A stretch of DNA of 64,000 nt from Acidovorax sp. RAC01 (GTDB lineage Bacteria > Pseudomonadota > Gammaproteobacteria > Burkholderiales > Burkholderiaceae_C): the NCBI RefSeq assembly GCF_001714725.1, contig NZ_CP016447.1:2681001-2745000 (forward strand). Direction: 5' to 3'. A program made the position numbers and the translations under genes. The notes below the pieces were generated by a model. It searched no databases, was not told the DNA's origin, and saw only the letters and a program-made list of their open reading frames with translations. This document shows positions 33,956 to 44,982 of this stretch, piece by piece. Positions within the stretch are counted from its first letter, which is position 1. Every line of letters begins with the position of its first letter.

Positions 33956-35173
33956 TTACCGCTCTGGCGGCGGGGGGATGTACTCGGCGGCGATGAACTG
34001 CGTGGACTGCGCCGGGTTGAAGTTGTCGTCGCTCACAAACACCAGGCTGCGGCCGCCGCCCGCCAGCGGCGGGCCCCAGGTCATGCCTTCCAGGTTGTCC
34101 ACGGGCGCAATGCCCAGCGCGGCGAAGTCGGCCACCAGCGTTTTGGGCACGGGCACATGGTTGCCAGGTGCCAGCTGCGCGCGCGCCAGGGTGTTGGTGC
34201 CCGCGCGCGTGTCGATGCGGTACAGCCGCACTGCAAAGCCCGCGCCTGCGCTGTAGCTGCGCTCCAGTACCAGCAGGTGGTGCTTGCCGTCGGCCAGCAC
34301 CTCGCTGATGCCGATGGTCTCGGGCCCCACGGGCAGCGGCCGTGGGTGCTGCACGGCGTCGGGCTGGTAGGCGATCTGGCGCAGGGGGCGGCCGCTGGCC
34401 AGGTCCACCAGGGTCAGGCGCACCGGGCCGCCCGGTACGGCGTGGGTGGGCAGGGGCCCGTCTTGCACCCAGGGCAGTTCCATGGCCAGCCAGGCCTTGC
34501 GCCCGCCCGGCAGCAGGGCCAGGCCCTCCAGCGTGCCGTTGTTGCGCGGGCCGCTGCGCCGGTCGGCCGCGGGTTCGAAGCTGGCGGGCACAGGGATGTC
34601 GCGCACGGCCGCACCGTCGGCGGCGCTCACGCGCAGCCTCGGGCCGAAGCCGCGTGCAAAGTCGCCCTCGCTGGTCCACACGAATTGCCTAGCGCCCGGC
34701 AACCAGCGCACGGCTTCTGCGTCGGGCACGTCCATGGAGTCGACGGCGCGGCGCGAGGGCGCATACGGCACGCCCGAGGCATGCAGCAGGGTGCGCACCT
34801 GCAGCCATTGCGGCGGCTGCAGGACCTGCGCGGTCAGCGCGATGCGTGCGGTGTACACCCGGGCGGGTGCGCGCGACGAGCGGTCGTCGCTGATCAGCAG
34901 GTACTGGTCACCCGCGGCGTCATAGTCGATGCCCGAGAGCCCGCCCAGCGGTGTGCCCAGTACTTCGATGCCGCTCGGTACGTCCACCGTGCCGATGATG
35001 CGCAGCGCGGGGCCTTTGGTGGGGTGGTGATCGGGGCCGTCAGCCGCAGCGCTGGCCGCCGGCGCACCCGTGCTGGTCACCACCGGTTGCGACCGGATGC
35101 CGCAGCCCGCGGCCATGGCCAGGGCCAGCACAGCGGCCAGCGCCAGCCGGGCGGCGTCCCACCCGCGCTTCAC
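33956..35173 (-). CDS. Phytase-like (esterase-like) lipoprotein
   Basis: A 405-residue lipoprotein: signal [14 protein letters not shown] with Cys at about 24, then a beta-propeller-type domain of the phytase-like family (pfam13449 type). Visible are [40 protein letters not shown] and [20 protein letters not shown], typical of the group called esterase-like activity of phytase. It probably acts in the periplasm or outer membrane on phosphoesters, but activity is not proven for most members. Its start overlaps the radC stop by 4 bases on the minus strand. Confidence 0.82.
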   Translation of the reverse strand: MKRGWDAARLALAAVLALAMAAGCGIRSQPVVTSTGAPAASAAADGPDHHPTKGPALRIIGTVDVPSGIEVLGTPLGGLSGIDYDAAGDQYLLISDDRSSRAPARVYTARIALTAQVLQPPQWLQVRTLLHASGVPYAPSRRAVDSMDVPDAEAVRWLPGARQFVWTSEGDFARGFGPRLRVSAADGAAVRDIPVPASFEPAADRRSGPRNNGTLEGLALLPGGRKAWLAMELPWVQDGPLPTHAVPGGPVRLTLVDLASGRPLRQIAYQPDAVQHPRPLPVGPETIGISEVLADGKHHLLVLERSYSAGAGFAVRLYRIDTRAGTNTLARAQLAPGNHVPVPKTLVADFAALGIAPVDNLEGMTWGPPLAGGGRSLVFVSDDNFNPAQSTQFIAAEYIPPPPER

Positions 35174-35883
35174 AGCAGCCCCTTTTCCGCCATCGACAGC
35201 GCCTGCCCCGGTGCCACGATGACGTGGTCGAGCACGCGCACGTCCACCAGCGCCAGCGTGGTCTTCAGCGTCTGGGTCAGGGCTTCGTCGGCCCGGCTGG
35301 GCTGCACGCTGCCGCTGGGGTGGTTGTGCGCCAGGATGACGGCGGCGGCCTGGTGGTGCAGGGCGCGCAGCACCACCTCGCGCGGGTACACGCTGGTCTG
35401 CGTGAGGGTGCCGCGGAAAAGCTCTTCCATCGCCACCAGCCGGTTCTGGCTGTCGAGGAACAGCACCGCAAACACCTCGTGGCCCTTGGCAGCCAGGTGC
35501 AGCTGCAGGTAGTGCTTGACGGTGTCGGCCGAGTCGAACACCTCGCGCTCGCGCAGTTGCTGCGCCAGCGCGCGGCGGGCCAGCTCCAGCACGGCCACCA
35601 GCTCGGCGCGCTTGGCCGGACCCAGGCCCTTGATGCGCTCCAGATCGGTGGTGGTGGCGTGCAGCAGCCCGGCAATGCCGCCAAAGCCGCCGGCCAGCTT
35701 GCCGCTCGCAGGGTCGGTGCGCGGCGGCTCCAGCAGCTCCTGCGCCATCTGCAGCACGCCCTTGCCCACGATGCCAGTGCGCAAGAGGATGGCCAGCAGC
35801 TCGGCATCGGCCAGCGCGCCGGGGCCGCGGGCCAGCAGTTTCTCGCGCGGCTGGGCGTCCGCGGGCAGGTCTTTAAGGGCCAT
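35170..35883 (-). CDS. radC: RadC family JAB-domain protein
   Basis: A 237-residue protein. A helix-hairpin-helix part ([20 protein letters not shown] at about 78–97) precedes the MPN/JAMM domain with [20 protein letters not shown], giving the HxH-x7-S-x2-D metal site. RadC proteins were once linked to DNA repair, but the function remains unsettled. Length matches the E. coli protein (about 220–230). It is the first gene of a minus-strand run (radC, phytase-like, smr) and divergent from the slpA–ispH pair, sharing a 100-base gap. Confidence 0.93.
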   Translation of the reverse strand: MALKDLPADAQPREKLLARGPGALADAELLAILLRTGIVGKGVLQMAQELLEPPRTDPASGKLAGGFGGIAGLLHATTTDLERIKGLGPAKRAELVAVLELARRALAQQLREREVFDSADTVKHYLQLHLAAKGHEVFAVLFLDSQNRLVAMEELFRGTLTQTSVYPREVVLRALHHQAAAVILAHNHPSGSVQPSRADEALTQTLKTTLALVDVRVLDHVIVAPGQALSMAEKGLL

Positions 35884-35983
35884 GGATGGGGGTGGATGCG
35901 TGTGGCGCGGGCGGCGCCTGGCTGCGCTGTCGGGAGGGCTTTGCCCGGTTTTCTACAATGCAGGCCAGTTTATCGGTACTTTC

Positions 35984-36448
35984 ATGACCTCCATCGCACC
36001 CACGCTCCCCATCGTTCAGCCCGGTTCCTTCCTCACCTTGCACTACCGCCTGGCGGGCCCGTCGGGGGACGTGATCAACACCTTCACCGACAAGCCCGCC
36101 ACGCTGTCGCTGGGTACCGGCGAGCTATCGCCCGCGGTGGAGCAGCGCCTGCTGGGCCTGGCCGAAGGCGCGCGCGCCACGTTCGAGCTGCCCGCGGGCG
36201 AAGCCTTTGGCGAGCGCAACGCCGACATGCAGCAGTGGGTGGCGAGGAAGCTGCTCAACCAGCTGGGCGACCCGGACGAAAAGTACAGCGTGGGCGATGT
36301 GGTGCAGTTCCCCACGCCCGACGGCCTGGGCAGCTACGCCGGGGCTGTGCAACAGGTGCGTGACGACGGCGCGGTGCTGTTTGACTTCAACCACCCGCTG
36401 GCAGGCCAGCCGGTGACGTTTGAAGTCCAGGTGATCGGCATTCTGTGA
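35984..36448 (+). CDS. FKBP-type peptidyl-prolyl cis-trans isomerase, SlpA type
   Basis: A 154-residue FKBP with an inserted-in-flap domain: [20 protein letters not shown] at the N-terminus, then [20 protein letters not shown], the flap [17 protein letters not shown] and [21 protein letters not shown] at the end. These are classic SlpA/SlyD features. It acts as a cytoplasmic folding helper. The gene overlaps ispH by one base (TGATG), the same fkpB–ispH pairing as in E. coli. Confidence 0.93.
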   Translation: MTSIAPTLPIVQPGSFLTLHYRLAGPSGDVINTFTDKPATLSLGTGELSPAVEQRLLGLAEGARATFELPAGEAFGERNADMQQWVARKLLNQLGDPDEKYSVGDVVQFPTPDGLGSYAGAVQQVRDDGAVLFDFNHPLAGQPVTFEVQVIGIL

Positions 36449-37443
36449 TGAACGCCCCTCAGGAAATTCTGCTGGCCGAGCCGCGCGGCTTTTGCGCCGG
36501 GGTGGACCGCGCCATCGAGATCGTCGAGCGCGCGCTGCAAAAGTTTGGCGCCCCCATCTACGTGCGCCACGAGATCGTGCACAACACCTATGTGGTCAAC
36601 GACCTCAAGGCCAAGGGCGCGATCTTTATCGAAGAGCTGTCGGACGTGCCGCCCGGCGCCACGCTGGTTTTCAGCGCCCACGGCGTGAGCCGCGCCGTGC
36701 AGCAAGAGGCCGTGGCCCGCGGCTTCAGCATCTTTGACGCCACCTGCCCGCTGGTGACCAAGGTGCACGTGGAAGTGGCCAAGCTCGCCAAAGAAGGCTA
36801 CGAATTCATCATGATCGGCCACAAGGGCCACCCCGAGGTCGAGGGCACCATGGGCCAGCTCGACCACGGCATCCACCTGGTGGAAGACGTGGCCGACGTG
36901 GCCCGCGTGCAGCCCGTGCAGACCGAAAAGCTGGCCGTGGTCACGCAGACCACGCTGAGCGTGGACGACGCCGCCGAAATCTCGGCCGCCGTGCGCGCCC
37001 GGTTCCCGCAGGTGCGCGAGCCCAAGCAGCAGGACATCTGCTACGCCACGCAAAACCGGCAGGATGCCGTCAAGGTATTGAGCCCGCAGGTGGACGTGGT
37101 GATCGTGGTGGGCAGCCCCACCAGCTCCAACAGCAACCGCCTGCGCGAACTGGCCGCGCGTCTTGGCACGCAGGCCTACATGGTCGACAGCGCCGAAGAA
37201 CTGCGCACCGAGTGGTTTGACGGCGCAGCGCGCGTGGGCCTGACGGCCGGTGCCTCGGCCCCCGAAATCCTGGTGCAGCAGGTCATCGACCGTATCAAGG
37301 CACTGGGGGCCGTGTCGGTGCGCACCATGGCGGGCATCGAGGAAACCATCAAGTTCCCCCTGCCCAAGGGCCTGAAGATCGACGCCGCGACGGGCTTGGA
37401 GATCAGCCAGCGTACGCCTGAAACGGGGCGCGGGGCGCACTGA
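36448..37443 (+). CDS. ispH: 4-hydroxy-3-methylbut-2-enyl diphosphate reductase
   Basis: Last enzyme of the MEP isoprenoid pathway; it reduces HMBPP to IPP and DMAPP using a 4Fe-4S cluster. The 331-residue protein has the three cluster Cys at about 16 ([11 protein letters not shown]), 100 ([11 protein letters not shown]) and 198 ([12 protein letters not shown]). It also has the substrate motif [11 protein letters not shown] and a C-terminal [13 protein letters not shown]. Length is standard. The ATG at 36448 is chosen over a GTG one codon earlier. It is coupled to the slpA-type FKBP gene. Confidence 0.97.
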   Translation: MNAPQEILLAEPRGFCAGVDRAIEIVERALQKFGAPIYVRHEIVHNTYVVNDLKAKGAIFIEELSDVPPGATLVFSAHGVSRAVQQEAVARGFSIFDATCPLVTKVHVEVAKLAKEGYEFIMIGHKGHPEVEGTMGQLDHGIHLVEDVADVARVQPVQTEKLAVVTQTTLSVDDAAEISAAVRARFPQVREPKQQDICYATQNRQDAVKVLSPQVDVVIVVGSPTSSNSNRLRELAARLGTQAYMVDSAEELRTEWFDGAARVGLTAGASAPEILVQQVIDRIKALGAVSVRTMAGIEETIKFPLPKGLKIDAATGLEISQRTPETGRGAH

Positions 37444-37613
37444 GCCGCATCGACGCCAGTTGCGCAAAACGCCGTTCGGTCTGATCCCGGCAAAGCCCCG
37501 CGCGGCGTTCGAGCAGTGCTCGGCGTGAACGGTTTTATGGTTTGCGGCCCTGTGTGCGACTGCGCAGCGCCAGTGCCCAGAGAGCACAACTTCCCTCTGG
37601 GAACTCATGCCTT

Positions 37614-37660
37614 TTTGCTGTAAAAATAATAGCTATAAGTGCAATCAAATCAAGCGCTAG
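37614..37660 (+). repeat. Interspersed repeat, left half, split by an IS5-family element
   Basis: TTTGCTGTAAAAATAATAGC, TATAAGTGCAATCAAATCAA and GCGCTAG form the left part of the repeat. The right part (CTAGGGGATTATTTGGCTTGGATT) resumes at 38851 on the other side of the IS. Joining the two halves at the duplicated CTAG restores a normal copy. Confidence 0.8.
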
Positions 37661-38850
37661 GGATGGTGTTCAAAACCCCGGTCAAGCCCGAATGGCGTTA
37701 GCGAGGCACGACAGGAACAATGGCGTCATGACCCAACAAGACCTCGGACTGAACCTGAGCACGCGGCGCACGCGCAAAGCGGTGTTTCTCGACGAGATGA
37801 ACCTGGTGGTACCTTGGACGGAGTTGCTGTCGTTGATTGCGCCGCACGCACCTCGCGCCAAGACCGGGCGCCCGCCGTTTGAGCTGGTGACGATGCTGCG
37901 CATTCATTTCTTGCAACAGTGGTTTGGCCTGAGTGACCTGGCCATGGAAGAAGCCCTGTTCGAGACCTCGCTGTACCGCGAGTTTGCAGGCCTGTCCAGT
38001 GTCGAGCGCATCCCCGACCGGGTCAGCATCCTGCGCTTTCGCCACCTGCTCGAAGAACACCAACTTGCCCCGCAGATACTGGCCGTGGTCAACGCCACGC
38101 TTGCCGACAAAGGCTTGATGCTCAAACAAGGCACGGTGGTGGACGCCACCTTGATAGCCGCGCCCAGCTCGACGAAGAACCAGGACGGCGAGCGTGACCC
38201 CGAAATGCACCAGACCAAGAAAGGGAACCAGTGGCATTTTGGGATGAAGGCTCACATCGGCGTGGACGCCGACTCGGGCCTGGTTCATACCGTGGTCGGC
38301 ACGGCCGCCAACGTCAATGACGTGACGCAGGCCAGTGCGTTGGTCCATGGCGAAGAAACGGATGTGTTTGCTGACGCTGGCTACCACGGCGTGGCCAAAC
38401 GCGAAGAAGTCCAAGGCATCAAAGCCAACTGGCATGTGGCGATGCGTCCGGGCAAACGCCGCGCATTGGACAAGGACAGCCCCATGGGCGCGGTGCTCGA
38501 CCAGCTTGAACACATCAAGGCCCGTATCCGCGCCAAAGTGGAACACCCGTTCCGTGTCATCAAGCGGCAATTCGGACACATGAAAGTGCGCTACCGCGGA
38601 CTGGCCAAGAACACGGCGCAGTTGCACACGCTGTTTGCGCTCTCCAATCTGTGGATGGCACGGCGCCGGCTGTTGCAAGGGCTGCAGGCATGAGTGCGTC
38701 TGCACGTGACCAAAGGGCCTCCATCGGCCCGAAAACGGGCAGTGCCAATGCAGAAACTGCGTTGAATTCGCCGATTCTGGGTCGCCCTGTTTCATGTCGT
38801 GGCAAGCCCCCTGCTATCGGCTGGCGTCAATCGTGTTTTGAACACCATCC
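37661..38850 (+). mobile_element. IS5-family insertion sequence, intact, with CTAG target duplication
   Basis: A 1190-bp element with terminal inverted repeats that start GGATGGTGTTCAAAAC at both ends, flanked by the direct duplication CTAG at 37657–37660 and 38851–38854. The 4-bp YTAR-type target fits the IS5 subgroup. It contains one full transposase gene. I saw no frameshift, so it looks recently active. Confidence 0.9.
37728..38693 (+). CDS. IS5-family transposase
   Basis: A 321-residue DDE transposase. The N-terminal DUF772 part reads KTGRPPFELVTMLRIHFLQQ and LFETSLYREFAGLSSVERIP. Catalytic Asp residues lie in GTVVDATLIAAPSS and DVFADAGYHGVAKRE, and the Glu in IRAKVEHPFRVIKRQFGH (the YREK-like C-terminal signature). 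Catalyses cut-and-paste movement of its own element. The ATG at 37728 lies 67 bases inside the left end. Full length for the IS5 group. Confidence 0.94.
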   Translation: MTQQDLGLNLSTRRTRKAVFLDEMNLVVPWTELLSLIAPHAPRAKTGRPPFELVTMLRIHFLQQWFGLSDLAMEEALFETSLYREFAGLSSVERIPDRVSILRFRHLLEEHQLAPQILAVVNATLADKGLMLKQGTVVDATLIAAPSSTKNQDGERDPEMHQTKKGNQWHFGMKAHIGVDADSGLVHTVVGTAANVNDVTQASALVHGEETDVFADAGYHGVAKREEVQGIKANWHVAMRPGKRRALDKDSPMGAVLDQLEHIKARIRAKVEHPFRVIKRQFGHMKVRYRGLAKNTAQLHTLFALSNLWMARRRLLQGLQA

Positions 38851-38880
38851 CTAGGGGATTATTTGGCTTGGATTTCGGCT
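38851..38880 (+). repeat. Interspersed repeat, right half after the IS5 insertion
   Basis: CTAGGGGATTATTTGGCTTG then GATTTCGGCT continues the copy broken at 37660. The leading CTAG is the duplicated target site. It lies just past the stop of the CBS-domain gene, which is read on the minus strand. Confidence 0.75.
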
Positions 38881-38899
38881 CTGTAGCTGTTTCTGGAGG

Positions 38900-39613
38900 C
38901 TACAGCGCCGTCGCCGGCCCGCTCCACAGGTCCAGCGGCGGGTCGGCCGCCACCGCGCGCAGGATGTCGGTGCGCGAGATGAAACCCGCCAGTACACCGG
39001 CCTCATCGGTCACGGGCAGACCCGGCAGGCCGGTATCAAGCAGCACCGCAGCCACCCGGCGCAGGGCGGTGTCGACCGCCACGGTGGGCACGGGGCTGAG
39101 CATCACTTCCGACACGGGGCGCCGGGCCAGCTCGATCGCCTGCTTGATGGCGCCGGGCTCGGGCAGCAGGTCCAGCGGGGCCATGTCGGCGCGCAGCAGC
39201 AGGCCGATCACGCGGCCCAGCGCATCCACCACCGGCGCCTGCGCCACATGGTTTTCGGCCAGCGTCTGCCACGCATCGTTCACGCGGGCGTCGGGCGGCA
39301 CGCTCAGGCCGCCCACGGTCATCACATCGCTCACGCGGGTGAGCGGCTGGCGGGCGGGCTGCGGGCCCTGTTCGGTCTGGGCATAGGCGCTCACCGCGTC
39401 CTGCATGCGCAGGTTGACGGACGGGCGCGCAGCGGCTGGCGAAGTGGCGGTGGGCAGGGCGCCCGATGAACCGGGAAACGTGGGCTCCTGGCCCTCCAGC
39501 GCCCGGGTGCGCAGGGCCTGCGGGCGCTGCACGCTGCGCACGGCAGCAATGCGCGACAGGTTTTCCGGGCTCCCGCGGAACATCTGGCCTGAAGGGCCGA
39601 ACACAAAGAACAT
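38900..39613 (-). CDS. Protein with two CBS domains
   Basis: A 237-residue cytoplasmic protein. After a charged N-terminal half come two CBS motifs: VSDVMTVGGLSVPPDARVND…VVDALGRVIGLLLRADMA (about 94–145) and VSEVMLSPVPTVAVDTALRR…VTDEAGVLAGFISRTDILRA (about 166–225). A paired CBS module binds adenine nucleotides and regulates a partner protein. The partner is not evident here. The ATG at 39613 has AGGAGAGACC directly upstream on its strand, which decides against the longer frame from 39658. Confidence 0.87.
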   Translation of the reverse strand: MFFVFGPSGQMFRGSPENLSRIAAVRSVQRPQALRTRALEGQEPTFPGSSGALPTATSPAAARPSVNLRMQDAVSAYAQTEQGPQPARQPLTRVSDVMTVGGLSVPPDARVNDAWQTLAENHVAQAPVVDALGRVIGLLLRADMAPLDLLPEPGAIKQAIELARRPVSEVMLSPVPTVAVDTALRRVAAVLLDTGLPGLPVTDEAGVLAGFISRTDILRAVAADPPLDLWSGPATAL

Positions 39614-39799
39614 GGTCTCTCCTGTGGTGCAGGCCGCACCGGGCCGCCGCGTGAACACGCCATGCCCAGGTTATCGGCATGCGGGTGCGGTGGATGCAGG
39701 GGCAGTGTGTATCGGGGTTTTGCAAGCCTTACGCGCGACAGCGTACCGCGTGCCAACCCTTCTACACTGCCAGCCATTGTGTCCCCCATGGAGCCCCGC

Positions 39800-40741
39800 A
39801 TGATCGACCGCGCCGCCATTGCCGCCGCACGCCAGAAGCTACTCACCCACCCCGGTTTTTTGCGCACCACGCCCCTCATGCGCCTGCCGGGCGCCGCGCT
39901 CGGCGTGGCTTGCGCCGAGGTGTGGCTCAAGCTGGAGCAGACGCAGGTCGGCGGCAGCTTCAAGGCCCGCGGCATGCTGTACCGCCTGCTGGCTAACCCG
40001 GTGCCCGACAGCGGCGTGATCATTGCCTCCGGCGGCAACGCCGGCATTGCCGTGGCGGCCGCGGCACAGGCCCTGGGCGTGCGCTGCGAGGTCTTCGTGC
40101 CCGAGGTATCGCCCGAGGCCAAGCGCGCGCGCCTGCGTGCGCTGGGGGCCGAGGTGGTGGTCACAGGCGCGGCCTACTCGCAGGCCTTTGAAGCCTGCGT
40201 GGAGCGCCAAAAAGCCACCGGTGCATTGCAGGCCCATGCCTACGACCAGCCCGAGGTAGTGGCCGGCGCGGGCACGCTGGCGCTGGAAATGGAAGAGCAG
40301 GGCGGCCGCCTGCCCGACACGGTGCTGGTCAGCGTGGGCGGCGGCGGCCTGATTGGCGGCGTGGCCGCCTGGGTGCAAAGCCGTGCCCATGTGGTGGCGC
40401 TGGAGCCTGAGCGCGCGCCCACGCTGCACGCTGCGCGCGCTGCGGGCCAGCCGGTGGATGTGGAGGTGGGCGGCCTCGCTGCCGACTCGCTGGGCGCCCG
40501 CCGCATCGGCAGCCTGTGCTGGGACATCAGCCAGCGCCACATCCACGACGCCCTGCTGCTGCCCGATGACGCCATCCGCGCCGCCCAGCTGTGGCTGTGG
40601 AAGGAACTCAAACTGGCCGTGGAGCCCGCCGCCGCCCTGGGGCTGGCCGCACTGCAGACCGGCGCTTACCAGCCCCAGCCGCAGGAGACGGTGGCACTCA
40701 TCCTGTGCGGCGCGAACTTCGATCCCGCCAGCCTCGCCTGA
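39800..40741 (+). CDS. PLP-dependent threonine/serine dehydratase-like enzyme
   Basis: A 313-residue fold-type II PLP enzyme. LKLEQTQVGGSFKARGM at about 40–56 holds the Schiff-base Lys in SFKARG. IIASGGNAGIAVAAAAQALG (about 73–92) is the phosphate-binding SGGNxG variant, and VSVGGGGLIGGVAAW the Gly-rich loop. It probably deaminates L-threonine or L-serine to the oxo acid; racemase activity is an alternative for this group. No regulatory ACT domain is present, so it is the catabolic or short type. The ATG at 39800 has GGAG six bases upstream; ATG 39788 is possible. Confidence 0.85.
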   Translation: MIDRAAIAAARQKLLTHPGFLRTTPLMRLPGAALGVACAEVWLKLEQTQVGGSFKARGMLYRLLANPVPDSGVIIASGGNAGIAVAAAAQALGVRCEVFVPEVSPEAKRARLRALGAEVVVTGAAYSQAFEACVERQKATGALQAHAYDQPEVVAGAGTLALEMEEQGGRLPDTVLVSVGGGGLIGGVAAWVQSRAHVVALEPERAPTLHAARAAGQPVDVEVGGLAADSLGARRIGSLCWDISQRHIHDALLLPDDAIRAAQLWLWKELKLAVEPAAALGLAALQTGAYQPQPQETVALILCGANFDPASLA

Positions 40742-40859
40742 CGGGCCCCCTGCTCGTCGCAACTGGCGCGGCCAGCGCCAGCGCCCCCGCGCAAGGGCCG
40801 CCCCGCCGCGCCGGGGGGCGCCGCCAGAGGCCCTGGGGGAGCTACGGTCGGGGCTCTAA

Positions 40860-42203
<1,344 letters not shown>

Positions 42204-42246
42204 CCTGACACCCCCATGCGCAGCCCTCGCCAGGGCGCTGAAGCCC

Positions 42247-42292
42247 CAGGGCCTGCCCGCGACACAAGAACGCAGGCAGGCCCTGTTGTTTT
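42247..42292 (+). terminator. Rho-independent terminator after serS
   Basis: CAGGGCCTGCC pairs perfectly with GGCAGGCCCTG, followed by TTGTTTT. It lies 43 bases after the serS stop and separates serS from selD. Confidence 0.8.
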
Positions 42293-42338
42293 GGGTCGCA
42301 GCCAGGGCAGGAGTCTTTCAAATCAGGACAATGCAGGC

Positions 42339-43406
42339 ATGACCTCTCCCGCTACTACTCCTGCTGACATCGCCAGCGCCCCCATCCGCCTCACCCAGTA
42401 CAGCCACGGCGCAGGCTGCGGCTGCAAGATCAGCCCCAAGGTGCTCGACGTGATCCTTGCGGGCAGCGGTGCCCAGCACCTGGACCCGCGCCTGTGGGTG
42501 GGCAACGCATCGCGCGACGATGCCGCCGTGTACGCGCTGGACGAGGAGCGCGGCGTGGTCTCCACCACCGACTTCTTCATGCCCATCGTCGATGACCCGT
42601 TCGACTTCGGGCGCATCGCCGCCACCAACGCCATCAGCGACATCTACGCCATGGGCGCAGACCCCCTCATGGCCATCGCCATCCTGGGCTGGCCCGTGAA
42701 CGTGCTGCCGCCCGAAGTGGCGCGCGAGGTGGTGCGCGGCGGCCGCGCGGTGTGCGATGCGGCAGGCATTCCGCTCGCAGGCGGGCACTCCATCGACGCG
42801 CCCGAACCCATCTTCGGCCTGGCGGTTACAGGCGTGGTGAACCGGCGGGACATGAAGCGCAACGACACCGCCACGGCGGGCAGCCGGCTGTACCTCACCA
42901 AGCCGCTGGGCATCGGCATCTTCACCACGGCCGAGAAGAAGGCCCTGCTGCGCCCGCAGGATGTGGGGGTGGCGCGCGACGTGATGTGCACGCTGAACAA
43001 GCCGGGCAGCCGCTTTGGCAAGCTGGCGGGCGTGACGGCCATGACCGACGTGACGGGCTTCGGCCTGTTGGGGCACCTGGTCGAGATGGCCGACGGCAGC
43101 GGGCTGACCGCCGTCATCGACACCGCCGCCGTGCCGCGCCTGTCGGGCGTGGAGCACTACCTGGAGCAGGGCTGCGTGCCAGGCGGCACCCTTCGCAATT
43201 TCGACAGCTATGGCGCCCGCATTGCCCCGCTGCCCGATGCACAGCGGCACCTGCTGTGCGACCCGCAGACCAGCGGCGGCCTGCTGGTGGCCGTGGCACC
43301 GGAAGGCGAGGGCGAGTTTCTGGCCCTGGCGGCCGGTCTGGGCCTGCAGCTGAGCCCCATCGGCGAGCTGGTGGCAAAGCGGCCCCTGGCGGTCGAGTTC
43401 CGCTGA
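42339..43406 (+). CDS. selD: Selenide, water dikinase
   Basis: Makes selenophosphate from selenide and ATP. The 355-residue protein has the N-terminal [20 protein letters not shown] with the catalytic Cys27 (Cys17 in E. coli) and Lys30. ATP-binding Asp residues lie in [29 protein letters not shown] and [20 protein letters not shown]. The Cys form, not the selenocysteine form, is present. The ATG at 42339 starts just before the conserved part. It overlaps selU by one base (TGATG), so the two are coupled. Confidence 0.97.
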   Translation: MTSPATTPADIASAPIRLTQYSHGAGCGCKISPKVLDVILAGSGAQHLDPRLWVGNASRDDAAVYALDEERGVVSTTDFFMPIVDDPFDFGRIAATNAISDIYAMGADPLMAIAILGWPVNVLPPEVAREVVRGGRAVCDAAGIPLAGGHSIDAPEPIFGLAVTGVVNRRDMKRNDTATAGSRLYLTKPLGIGIFTTAEKKALLRPQDVGVARDVMCTLNKPGSRFGKLAGVTAMTDVTGFGLLGHLVEMADGSGLTAVIDTAAVPRLSGVEHYLEQGCVPGGTLRNFDSYGARIAPLPDAQRHLLCDPQTSGGLLVAVAPEGEGEFLALAAGLGLQLSPIGELVAKRPLAVEFR

Positions 43407-44518
43407 TGGCCGAGAACCTCAGCGACTTCCGGCACATCTTTCTGAACGATGTGCCCATGATGGACGTGCGCGCGCCGGTCGAGTTTGGCCAGGGCGCCTT
43501 CCCCGGCGTGGTCAACCTGCCACTGATGGATGACGACGAGCGCCAGAAGGTCGGCACCTGCTACAAGCAGCAGGGCCAGCAGGCTGCCATTGCGCTGGGC
43601 CATTCGCTGGTATCGGGCGACATCAAACTTGCGCGCATTGCTGCCTGGGCGGCCTTTGCGCAGGCGCATCCACAAGGCGTGCTGTACTGCTTTCGCGGCG
43701 GGCTGCGCTCGCAGATCAGCCAGCAGTGGCTGCAGGCCGAGGCCGGTATTCCGTACCCGCGCGTCATCGGTGGCTACAAGGCCATGCGCGGCTTTCTGCT
43801 GGAGACCACACAGGCTGCAGCGCAGGAGTGCGACTTTGTCGTGCTCAGCGGTTCCACTGGCACGGGCAAGACGGAGGTGATTGCGCAGCTCCCCCACGGC
43901 ATTGACCTGGAGGGCCATGCCAACCACCGGGGCTCCAGCTTCGGGCAGCGCACCACGGCGCAGCCGGCACAGATCGATTTCGAGAACCAGCTGGCCATCG
44001 ACTTCCTGAAAAAACGCGCGCGCGGCCATGCGCGGTTTGTGGTGGAAGACGAAGGCAAGCATGTGGGCAGCCGCGCGGTGCCGCTGGAGCTGCGCCTGCG
44101 CCTGGAGCAGGCACCCATCGTGTACCTGCACGACACGTTCGAAGCGCGTGTGGAGCGCATCCTGCGCGACTATGTGGTGCTTCAGTGTGCGGACTTCACC
44201 GCTCTGCTGGGCTCCGAGGCAGGCTTTGATGCCTATGCCACCCGCCTGCTGGCCAGCCTGGACAAGCTCGCGCGGCGTCTGGGCGGCGACCTGCACCAGC
44301 GCCTGCGCGCGGTGATGCAGGCTGCGCTGGCGCAGCAGCAGCAAAACGATGCCAGCGCGGGGCTGCATCGTGAATGGATCACGGCGCTGCTCAGGCACTA
44401 CTACGACCCCATGTACGCCTACCAGCGCCAAAGCCGCGCAGGGCGCATCGTGTTCGAGGGTGAGCGGGCAGAGGTGGTGGCCTACCTGCGTGATCGCGGC
44501 GTGGGGAACGCGCCCTGA
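43406..44518 (+). CDS. selU: tRNA 2-selenouridine synthase
   Basis: Replaces sulfur by selenium in the wobble 2-thiouridine of certain tRNAs, using selenophosphate from SelD (also called mnmH). The 370-residue protein has an N-terminal rhodanese domain with the catalytic Cys95 in [11 protein letters not shown] and a P-loop [11 protein letters not shown] at about 149–159. It is directly coupled to selD. Length is standard. This gives selD a use even without selenoproteins. Confidence 0.95.
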   Translation: MAENLSDFRHIFLNDVPMMDVRAPVEFGQGAFPGVVNLPLMDDDERQKVGTCYKQQGQQAAIALGHSLVSGDIKLARIAAWAAFAQAHPQGVLYCFRGGLRSQISQQWLQAEAGIPYPRVIGGYKAMRGFLLETTQAAAQECDFVVLSGSTGTGKTEVIAQLPHGIDLEGHANHRGSSFGQRTTAQPAQIDFENQLAIDFLKKRARGHARFVVEDEGKHVGSRAVPLELRLRLEQAPIVYLHDTFEARVERILRDYVVLQCADFTALLGSEAGFDAYATRLLASLDKLARRLGGDLHQRLRAVMQAALAQQQQNDASAGLHREWITALLRHYYDPMYAYQRQSRAGRIVFEGERAEVVAYLRDRGVGNAP

Positions 44519-44612
44519 GGACAAGGCGGCCGCGCCGATAGAGGAATGTCGGCCCGATACCCGCATCATGGGCAGGCAACTGACATCCGATATTGCGCCC
44601 ACCAAATCTGGC

Positions 44613-44618
44613 TATAAT
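44613..44618 (+). promoter_or_regulatory. -10 box of the tRNA-Ser promoter
   Basis: A perfect TATAAT preceded by GGC lies 19 bases before the first base of tRNA-Ser. The upstream -35 element is not obvious (TTGCGC at 44593 is 14 bases away, too close), so only the -10 is called. Confidence 0.6.
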
Positions 44619-44636
44619 CGCAGGCTTCGACACATT

Positions 44637-44727
<91 letters not shown>

Positions 44728-44734
44728 TACATGA

Positions 44735-44765
44735 CCCCAAGTGATTGATTCACTTGGGGTTTTTT
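44735..44765 (+). terminator. Rho-independent terminator after tRNA-Ser
   Basis: CCCCAAGTG and CACTTGGGG form a 9-bp stem with a 7-base loop, followed by six or more T. It lies 8 bases after the CCA end of the tRNA. Confidence 0.9.
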
Positions 44766-44982
44766 GTTTTTTGTCCTGTGCGGTATGCCATCTGGTATGC
44801 CATGGCGCATTGTTTATTCTTACATCTGTTTGGGCATTGTTGGAGCCCATACAACGTCTAAGACCTAGCTGCATTCACCATTGCCCAGCACGCCATGTTG
44901 TGGGCTCCCCGTCGCGACTCAAGTAATGATGCCGGCCGACTCGGTGTGAGCGCTTTTCGGAATCGACGCCATAGGGCTGCAA
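44766..44982. other. Intergenic stretch after tRNA-Ser, left edge of the accessory region
   Basis: No gene is supported here. Two direct copies of GGTATGCCAT lie at 44782–44791 and 44794–44803. Base composition becomes less GC-rich from here. A tRNA 3' end is a common integration site, but I did not find a second copy of the tRNA end (an attachment site) elsewhere in the window. Confidence 0.4.
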
